A DNA stretch of 64,000 bases from assembly GCA_012861695.1 (NCBI GenBank), contig JAAOOA010000002.1, positions 25,460,898-25,524,897 of the forward strand, in the 5' to 3' direction. This document shows positions 55,583-64,000 of this stretch, piece after piece. The notes beneath the pieces are model-generated. The model worked only from the letters and a program-made list of their open reading frames with translations, searched no databases and had not been told where the DNA came from. The DNA comes from Trematomus loennbergii. Taxonomy: Eukaryota > Chordata > Actinopteri > Perciformes > Nototheniidae. The position numbers and the translations under genes were made by a program. Numbering within the stretch: position 1 is the stretch's first letter; every line of letters starts with the position of its first letter.

Positions 55583-55739
55583 CGTGTAGTCTCCACCTGG
55601 ACTCTGTCTGCAGCATCTGCGCCTGCAATTTATCCCCTCTGATGCTGCCTTCAGTTGCTGCGGAGGTATCAGTATCACAATAGTAAATATGCATTTTTGT
55701 TTCTCTTTCTGCGGGTGTTGCATATTGAGTACCAGGCTT

Positions 55740-57110
55740 GCTTAAAAGTATATCACGTTAACTAAGTTTGTAACTAGCTTAAATTTGCCATATATTTTCC
55801 AACAAAGCAAGCAAAAGACAATCTAATAGAAACAATGATGTAAGTTATCTAATTTACGAGCCTGCCAATAAGACAGGAAGGCAGCATGAGAGACACCAGT
55901 TACCAGAAGAGATCTCTTATCTTTTAAAAGTCATGTTGACCGAAATGCTGAAACCTAATGTAGCAAAATATAACTAGGTATATCTGCAAAAGTGGATTTT
56001 TTATGTTTAGGGTGTTCCGACCAAATTTAATAGGTTCTCGTGTTGTTTTTTGTCTGACATAAATGGCAGAAATTCTTACAAAAACTAAAATGTGGACCTT
56101 TTAAATACAGAAACAAATATACAAGGCATTCATTAAACATTTTATTATTACATAGATATTTGTCAAAATTATAGTAGATGTGAATTAAACTGACTCCTGT
56201 TTGGTTTAGTTTCACAGAAATGAAATGAAACTTAAATGCTGGGTGAGGTCATCATTATTGGCTCAGACCAGCTGAAACTGAAACAATGCTGCCAAGCTTC
56301 CCCAGAAGGGTAGCACCTGTACTTTTTATTTATACATACAAGTATACACATATACACACAATCAGTTTGTTGCCATTACATTAGTATTATAAATACATTG
56401 ATTAAAAAATCCACATTCCACCTAGGCCAAATGTTTTATATTTCAATCTTAAACTTTTTTTTTTTGAATTGCTTCTTCTTTGGCCCATGCTTCACCCACG
56501 TTTCATGAAAATTGAGTTTGTTCAGTACTGCTGAAAAACAAACAAACAGAACCAAAACAAAACATCTTTACAAAGCTATTCATCTTAAGGCCAAATAAGT
56601 CTTTGATACTGGAGAGTTTTGTTTTATTCTTATCTAAAAACAGAGGGATGATAGCTCATATATGAGACTTCAATGGTCTTTTATTTTGAAACTCTACATC
56701 AGATTGTCCTGATTTTCTCCGAGTGACTAGATGGGGTGTCCTGCTATCACCCTGAAGTGAAATAAGTATTTGATACTGGAGAGTTTTTGTTTTATTCTTT
56801 TCTAAAAACAGCGGGACGATAGCTCATATATGAGACTTCAAAGGTCTTTTATTTTGAAACTCACATCCGATTATCCTGATATTCTCTAATGGCGCATTTC
56901 CACTAAAGCGCGGAGCGCGGTTTAAGCGTGCCGTGCCCGGCCCGTTTTTGGTTGCGTTTCCACTAGGCGTAGTTCCGGCTAGCTGGTACTTTTTCACAGT
57001 TTTTCTGGCTCTCCAAAATCTAGGTTCTTTCCGGGCCAACAACCGGGCTGAGTATGCTAAACTAGTGAGAGAATCGCTGGCAACTACAACAAAATGAACA
57101 TATTACCGTG
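55740..57110. other. upstream flank of copy B, repeat modules only
   Basis: 56240-56880 matches 29660-30150 in unit 1. A TTTGATACTGG module is present twice (56590, 56760). 56888-56990 repeats 30152-30240. No gene is seen. Confidence 0.6.
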
Positions 57111-57116
57111 ATTTAA

Positions 57117-57322
57117 AGGTGGGGTAGGTAATTTTGGAGAAACCAACTCGAGTGCGCTAAAATTTGAAAATACACAGCCGGAAAAAATCTGCCACTTCTT
57201 ACAGAGCCCCTCCTCCAACACACACGAACGCGCACATGACCAATGAGGGCACGAGATAAGCTTGTGCACAGATGGAAGGCTGACAGGCAGGTAGGCCATC
57301 CAGTTATTTTAGCCGGGCCGGT
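57117..57322. mobile_element. truncated copy of the TTAA MITE
   Basis: AGGTGGGGTAGGTAATTTTG follows TTAA (57113-57116) and aligns with 3084-3290 of the palindrome element, then breaks off at GCCGGGCCGG. Confidence 0.7.
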
Positions 57323-57479
57323 TTTATTTAAAAAAAAAAAAAAAATGATCAGTTAGATGAGTTTCTCCCGTTACATGGATATAAAACATTCATAGTTTAT
57401 TAAATGAACATGCCCTCAGACACTGTTTCCTGCAAGATGTTGCGGCAGTGCCCCGGTACCGGGTTAACAGGTTAAACAG

Positions 57480-58715
57480 TGGTAGATACCTTGTTTGTTT
57501 TAAACATCATAAATACAAAACAACAATGAATACTTACAGGTTGTGTACCCGAATCTCCCGCTGGTCCAAACAAAGTAGGAACAGCATCGTTCTTCAGTGC
57601 CCTACGCTGTACATATTCGACATGAATCGCTGAAAGGTTTGTGAAGCTTTGTTTCGTGAAATGATGGCAGAGGGTGTGGCCTCTGGGTATTCACACGTCA
57701 CAGTACCCAGGAAGTAAACAATGGAAAATGAGAAATCTCCAACGAGGCGTTTTTGGGCAGCATATACTGTGTTTTACTCACTACAGGGTGTACTTTGAGG
57801 GTTTTTGACTCTGCAGACCGTTTACATGCATAAAAACCTTCATAACACACAAGGAGACGGGAATAACCGGAAAAGCATGACATGGCCCTTTAATTATTGA
57901 AAAAGGATGAAAAAACTCTAGTCTAGTCTACTCTTTATGTGTACTTAATTATACATATTTGTTCCATCTCTAATGTCTGTTCATATAATTAATTTCTCTG
58001 TTGTTGGATATGAATTGGATTTGGAATTCAAATCTAATGTGAGTTTCCCATTTCACTTCAGTCCACTGACCTGTTGAGCACAGTGTGCCATCAGAACGGT
58101 CTTTCCTGTGCACGGGCCTCCTGTCACCACTAGGGGCGCTGCTGTTCACTCTGCTCCACATAGGCTCTGACTTCCAGCAAATACAAATACCCTCCTGTAA
58201 TGCAATGTGACTGCAAATGTTATCTATATCAGAATGTCACAGGGAAAATAGATCATACAATATCCCCAAAAATACATTTAAAGTGGTTATAAAACGTAAT
58301 TTACTAAATTGTAAAGTAATTATTTGACTTAGAAGAGATCTTCCTCTGCTCTTAATCCTTTACGATGCCAAAGGTAAGATAAAACAGAACAAGTAAAAAA
58401 TATATTGAATAAACTGCAAACCGGTATTGAATAGAAAACACATTTATTTAGTTTGTTAGGTTACAAAGTTACGAAAATAATACATTTCCTGATTAACAAA
58501 GATTTTGTTTTACTTTGGTCACACAAACATAAAATATTAACTTACATTTTAAACTTGTACAACATGAACGGAAGAAGTCCTTAATGCTAAGAATGTCATC
58601 ATAATGTTTCAAAAGCATGGTGCTCAATCCAGAGTGGACCTACTGTAACAGTGACAGAAATGGCAGTAGCCTGATTTCTGGACACACAATTTGTGGAGAA
58701 TGATTTTAAAATGTT
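57480..58715. other. HERC 3' flank, shared with 37410-38650
   Basis: It aligns with unit 1 throughout, including TTTACATGCATAAAAACC and GGCCCTTTAA near 57820-57895, which resemble a transposon end. No additional coding sequence is recognised. Confidence 0.5.
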
Positions 58716-59404
58716 GGCCCACTCAGTGGCGGCCGGTCCATAGGGGCGCTAGGGGCGCCGCCCCACCTCTTCCCATATTAAAAAAAAATTAAAAAAAATT
58801 AAAATATTTAAAAAAATATATATATTTTTATTTTTATTTTTAATGAACAAGGTAAATATTATATAATTGGTATCAGTAAAATGTATAATCTACAATAAAA
58901 TCTCGTTTAAAATTGTGTTACGATGTCTAAAGTTACTGATAAGTCACATGTTCCTGCCTGGCCTTGCCCGTGTACCTTCTCTCGTCTGGGCGCTAAGAGA
59001 GGAGCCCTCAACCAGTGCAGCAGCAGCCACTAGCAGCTGACTGTTGCTATCTGTAACGTGTAAACTATGCCGCGAAAACATAATTTCAGCCAATCAGCTT
59101 CGTCAAATATGATGGTCACAGGGCTCCTACGTGAGCGCCCGGTGCAGTCTGTGAGTTGTTTGGACTCGTATCCAAGGAGACAAAACAGGAAGCTGTCATA
59201 CACTCTGGAAGCTACTAACTAAGCAGCTAATGAAAACTCAGTTTTTGACATAAAAATTGAATTATGGATCATCAATCATTTTTCAAAGTGACAGACACAT
59301 TGGATTAACCTATGGATTAACCTTCAGCTGCGTTTTTCTCGTTTTTGATCAGAATTGTTATTCTGCAAAAGGTGAGCATATCTCCATGTTTTGCTACCTA
59401 TTAA

Positions 59405-60317
59405 AGGCCCCTACACACCAGGCCGATATCGGCCGTCTTGCGTTGTTGGGCGAAAACGGGTTCCTTGTCGCCCAAAGTCAATTTGGTGTGTCCCGAACCC
59501 TCGGCCGTGACACGCCTTATTTGGCCTTTCACGGTCGACACCCGGCCGATTCAACATGTTGAATCGGCCGGGTGTTGGACACAAGTTATCGGGCCAAGAA
59601 ACCACTCTGATCAGCTGTTCAGCTTGCAAATGAGAAGCGAAACGGAAGTGAGGGACGTAAACAAACGATTTAAGGCACAAGACAGCAGCTAAACCCCAGC
59701 AGGTGATACTTAAAGACATCAAACATAGCCCTTAAATGTCCTCTCTTACCTCCCACACATAGCAGGGACATCTCTGATATCGGCGGGAGCGTCCCCGGCT
59801 GTCCTCTGCTGAGAGCTCCGTGATTTGTTTGGTCAAGTCCGGTTTTTCATCTCATCGTAAATTTAGCAAGAAGTGGCCATTATTACATTGCTGACTCAAT
59901 AAACTACACACCCGCCAGAACACTGCGATCATCAGATGCAGGTCTATTAACTGTGATTTTATAGTATGTCTGCACTTTATGTGCTCATTTCATCATGCAT
60001 GTATTTTTATATTCTAAAACATGTTTTCGATGGACGAGAGTGAAAATGGAACGGCAGCCGCTATTTGTTTGTATATCAGTCTGTTCTTCTCTGTCTTCCG
60101 GTTGTTGCCTATTTTGAATGACGAATACACACTACCGCCGCCTGCTGGTAAGGAGAGTTATTGCCACTCACGCATGCGCAGTTCGTACGTGCTCGGCTGT
60201 AGTAAAGCAGTGTATTTCAGTGCGACACACGGCCAATACGCAGGAGAACTCGTCGATGGATCTGTCGGTGTCGGATGTCGGCGAGTTCTCTGGTGACTGC
60301 CTGGTGTGTCAGGACCT
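59405..60317. mobile_element. TTAA-flanked element, first of an inverted pair
   Basis: It begins AGGCCCCTACACACCAGGCC after TTAA (59401-59404) and ends CTGGTGTGTCAGGACC before TTAA (60318-60321). It contains a short palindrome CCCGGCCGATTCAACATGTT mirrored at 59549-59575. Confidence 0.65.
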
Positions 60318-60505
60318 TTAAGCTACGTCGTGTGATGTCTGTATTTGCTTCCCCTGTCGCGAGTTCTGATCGCTCAGTGATGATACTTATATTTCTAGAA
60401 TATGTGGAATCTCAGCTTGTAAGCTTGTTTGTGCATATTCGATAAGTATATCGATTGATTTATACCTAGAGTGCGTTAGCATTTTTTCGCTCATGGCTCA
60501 TTTAA

Positions 60506-61336
60506 GGCCCTGACACACCAGGCAGTCACCAGAGAACTCGCCGACATCTGACACCGACAGATCCATCGACGAGTTCTCCTGCGTATTGGCCGTGTGTCGC
60601 ACTGAAATACACCGCTTTACTACAGCCGAGCACGTACGAACTGCGCATACGTGAGTGGCAATAACTCTCCTTACCAGCAGGCGGCGGTAGTGTGTATTCG
60701 TCATTCAAAATAGGCAACAACCGGAAGACAGAGAAGAAGAACAGACTGATATACAAACAAATAGCGGGTGCCGTTCGAACCATGTTTTAGAATATAAAAA
60801 TACATGCATGATGAAATGAGCACATAAAGTGCAGACATACTATAAAATCACAGTTAATAGACCTGCATCTGATGATCGCAGTGTTCTGGCGGGTGTGTAG
60901 TTTATTGAGTCAGCAATGTAATAATGGCCACTTCTTGCTAAATTTACGATGAGATGAAAAACCGGACTTGACCAAACAAATCACGGAGCTCTCAGCAGAG
61001 GACAGCCGGGGACGCTCCCGCCGATATCAGAGATGTCCCTGCTATGTGTGGGAGGTAAGAGGGACATTTAAATCGTTTGTTTACATCCCTCACTTCCATT
61101 TCGCTTCTCATTTGCAAGCTGAACAGCTGATCAGAGTGGTTTCTTGGCCCGATAGCTTGTGTCCAACACCCGGCCGATTCAACATGTTGAATCGGCCGGG
61201 TGTCGATCGTGAAAGGCCAAATAAGGCGTGTCACGGCCGAGGGTTCGGGACACACCAAATTGACTTTGGGCGACAAGGAACCCGTTTTCGCCCAACAACG
61301 CAAGACGGCCGATATCGGCCTGGTGTGTAGGGGCCT
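60506..61336. mobile_element. TTAA-flanked element, second of an inverted pair
   Basis: It is the inverse of 59405-60317: begins GGCCCTGACACACCAGGCAG after TTAA (60502-60505) and ends GGTGTGTAGGGGCCT before TTAG (61337-61340), a one-base change from TTAA. It lacks part of the middle of the first copy. Confidence 0.65.
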
Positions 61337-62167
61337 TTAGACGCTTCTTGTGAGACTTGTGTTTTGTTTCGGTAAACATGGTTCATATCATCAGTTAGAT
61401 GCGTTTCCTCTGAGTAGGACACATGAATAGTTTATTACATTTTAAGAAGCCCTGAGACACAGTTTCGTGAGAAAAAAAACGGGGGAAAAAAGCCCTTAAC
61501 AGGTTAAATGGGAATTAAATCAGTGTTCCCAAAGCCCCGGTGTTCTGCAGTTTGTGTGGGCCGACTGTACTGTTGCACAGTTTATGCTGTAGAAACTCCA
61601 AGGTGTTTGGAAGTTTCATAGCTAACCACACTGAAGTTATGGAGGTATTGATCAGTCTTCTCATATTTTTAAGCCTCAAATTGTCCTTCTCCCCCCCCCC
61701 TCCCCTCTAACATCACCAGAAGTCATGATTTAAGGGGTCTTTTCTCAAAAAAAATTACCGGGGGAGCATGCCCCCGGACCCTCTAGTATTGTTTGATCAC
61801 CATTTCCACAGCCCCACCTAAAATATTTTCCACCAGCCGCCACTGGGCCCACTATACACTTTAAAGTGTTGTGTTACGTCAGGCAGTTTTTATTAATTTT
61901 TAAATCTTTCTTCCCTATTCAAATGTGTGTTTATGCTAAAACACCGGTCATACCTATAACATAGTTCCCAAAAAACATTATCAAATGATTTCTTAATATG
62001 TCAACATGTTTAAGTGCAATCAAAACAAATACAAATAAAATACATGCATAACTGTTTCTCAAACTACTGAATAATAGAATATGGACTGCTGATGAAGCTT
62101 ACATTTGGCAGATTATTCCGACAAAAATAACAACTCTTTAAATGCTAATAATGCGGACTTCATTACT

Positions 62168-64000
62168 TCATTCTGTAATGTCTGCTTTCTTACAGAAGCC
62201 TCTGTTGTGATTAATAGCCTGGAGGAGCCTGGTGTGCATGGTCCTCTCGGCCGGGTACCTCTGGTAGACGGGCAGTAACAGCAGACGGTAGCAGGTGAGG
62301 GATTCTGGCTTATGGATCTCGGTGGAATCGGGCAACACAGCGACTTTCATCTGAACGCTCTCCATACCCAGGAAGGGAACACGGTAGGAGCCGGTGACGA
62401 ACACTGATAACAAATAAAGAATCTTAAATTAATTAAATACAACTTCATAGAACACCAAGGAAGCTAATACTGATAGGGACTCCACTTGAAACGTAATAAA
62501 TGATGTCAATCATTTATGATACTTACGAAATAACTTTTTCTTTTCCTCCGCGGTCAGATTCTCAAACACCTCCCAGAAGGTCACGATGTTTGGATGCCTG
62601 TCATGGTAGTCTCCTTCATACACTGTATTCTGTTTGGAAATGACATGTGGAAAGTTACTTTACATCTCCCCTACAAGCACTTAAACACACAAAACTGTAG
62701 GAACAAGCAAAAATAACTGAGCATATCTTAAAGGTCTCATAAAATTAAGTTAAATATCTTTTTAGGTTTATTTAAATATTTTTGAAGACTACTAGAATAT
62801 GTTTAAATGCTGTAATGTTCAAAAAACCCATTATTCTTCTCATACTGCCTGCCTGAAAAGAGCTGTATTCAGCCTCTTACTGAATCTGATGAACTCCTCA
62901 GACCCTCCCTCCCAAAAGCTCAGTCTATTTCATTGGTCAGTGTTTCCCACTAGCTGTCGATTGTAAAATGGTATCTCAAATCTGATTTGCTCTTTCTTAG
63001 ACAGGATTTTAAATATGTGGATCAGCAGAACATTTGAATTATTTATTGCTGAAACTTTCTGAGTATCTTTAGTATATATGTATACAGTATGTCTGTGTAA
63101 AAGATGTGAAAAAGTGCATATTGCATAATGTGCCCTTTAACTGAAACAGTCACTTAAACAAATACCTAAAAAACGGGTCATCTTGCTCTCCATATTTTTC
63201 GAATATATTCTTATTTCAAATGATATATCCTCAGACATAAGATAAAACATTATTCTGAATATCTGAACTTCAGCAGACCTTCTTGAACACCTCCCAGTCG
63301 TAGTTCTCCTGGCCCACCATCACTGCCTGCAGCTCCTCGGGCTGGAAGAACTCCACCACGTCGATGTGACACACCTTGAAGAAGCCTTTCTTGAACGCTT
63401 CAAACACTCTCCACTGATTTGTTGAAGGCATAGTTGACGTAGGCGTCTACAAACTCTTTCCTATTAAAACATTTCATAAAAGAATATACAAAAGATTAAA
63501 CTGAGCGCTGACATTAGTATCCCACGCCTAAAACAATTCTAAATGTTTCTTCTGTAATACACTTTACACAGAGCAACTCAACGCTAAATCTTTAATGAAA
63601 GTAATGTATTTTTATGACGGAGGTTTAACTGTTTTAACTGCTAGATGGCAGCAAAGATTTGCAGTCGACGTAAGAATGGATCATTGTTGTTTGTTGACAG
63701 CATGCACTGCTGAATGGCAAGAAATCTGTGAGGTTGTCAAAGACACAGACTGACAGAAACTAAATACATGTTTAAAGCTTGTGAGGCAGACTAAAGCTGT
63801 GCAGATCAGATTGTTAAATACAGCAGTTAGTACCTGTTGGACGCTGTCACAACTTTCCCAGTTTCTTTCGGATCAAGTTCAGCTGTCTCTCCGCCCCAGG
63901 GCACCTGGTCAAACAAACGATTACAGCCAGAGTGGAATATGCAGAAACACATGTGGGGAACAGAGCAGAAGAATGTCTTTCGAACTGCGATTGAGTAAAC
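62168..64000 (-). pseudogene. HERC-type ligase copy C, HECT 3' exons (partial, continues past the edge)
   Basis: Visible exons are 63834-63904, 63279-63460, 62527-62629 and 62168-62403. The last carries the HECT cysteine in LTCYRLLLLP (codon 62291-62293) and ends ADITE. The 63279-63460 exon is 182 nt against an expected 184, because GTGGAGGGAGTG has become GTGGAGAGTG, which breaks the frame before the conserved VVEFFQPEELQAVMV. The 62527-62629 exon is intact where copy B is not. If the 2-nt loss is a sequence error, copy C could be functional. Confidence 0.82.
62732..63136. mobile_element. TTAA-flanked MITE in HECT intron (copy C)
   Basis: This is the equivalent of 39520-39932, flanked by TTAA at 62728-62731 and 63137-63140. 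Confidence 0.65.

Larger units (their letters stand above)
58724..61845. mobile_element. hAT element with nested foldbacks
   Basis: It starts CAGTGGCGGCCGGTCC and ends CCAGCCGCCACTG, with an exact 8-bp duplication GGCCCACT (58716-58723 and 61846-61853). The unit 1 equivalent at about 38640 has the octamer once and no insert. The interior is largely occupied by two inverted TTAA-type elements. No hAT transposase is recognised. Confidence 0.9.
43742..64000. repeat. segmental duplication unit 2 (HERC block, continues past the edge)
   Basis: It aligns with unit 1 (24755-43500). It gained copia (45936-50423), the foldback element (51517-55230) and the hAT element (58724-61845). It lost about 860 bp at 44120 and about 500 bp at 44698 relative to unit 1. 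Confidence 0.85.

Overview
The window looks like repeat-rich nuclear DNA from a ray-finned (probably teleost) fish. The signs are an expanded HERC-type RCC1/HECT ubiquitin-ligase family with GT-AG exons, L2-type LINE/SINE tails, hAT, PIF/Harbinger and TTAA-type DNA transposons, a Ty1/copia retrotransposon, and short segments flanked on both sides by 12-spacer recombination signal sequences (12-RSS), as in immunoglobulin heavy-chain D (IGHD) segments. Nothing bacterial, organellar or viral was recognised.

Region 1 (about 1417-22389) is a 21-kb palindrome. Left arm 1417-11192 and right arm 12344-22389 are near-identical inverted copies around a 1.15-kb centre that holds a LINE reverse-transcriptase fragment. 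Each arm carries (i) an array of IGHD-like segments made of nonamer, 12-bp spacer, heptamer, 12-17 bp core, heptamer, 12-bp spacer and nonamer, and (ii) a three-exon gene of unknown function with an N-terminal five-cysteine cluster and a coding minisatellite in exon 3. The right arm has six D-like segments, one of them split by a hAT element inside its 3' RSS. The left arm keeps three plus one stranded nonamer. The arms have since diverged by a hAT remnant in the left arm, a 0.65-kb tandem duplication in the right arm and a 0.5-kb deletion in the left arm. I found no V, J or constant-region exon.

Region 2 (22390-24755) is a spacer of tandem duplications, dispersed-repeat fragments and the 3' end of an L2/CR1-group LINE.

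Region 3 (about 24755-64000) is a tandem segmental duplication of HERC-type genes, all on the minus strand. Copy A (RCC1 exons, 29.65-25.0 kb), copy B (RCC1 exons 55.6-44.0 kb, then HECT exons 43.4-38.9 kb) and copy C (HECT exons from 63.9 to 62.2 kb, continuing past the right edge) are visible. Every copy is damaged, and the lesions differ between copies: exon 1 truncation and a 1-nt insertion in A; a copia insertion in exon 3, a lost splice acceptor, missing exons and HECT frameshifts in B; a 2-nt deletion in C.

The paralogous copies and palindrome arms act as internal empty-site controls, so several insertions are defined to the base: copia 45936-50423 (TSD ACAAG), a minisatellite-armed foldback element 51517-55230 (TSD CAATTT), hAT elements 51920-53174, 34600-35522, 58724-61845 and 14115-15247 (8-bp TSDs), and a Harbinger-like MITE 31748-32317 (TSD TAA). 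Many lesions are 1-2 nt indels, several in homopolymers, so residual assembly error remains an alternative to true pseudogenisation.
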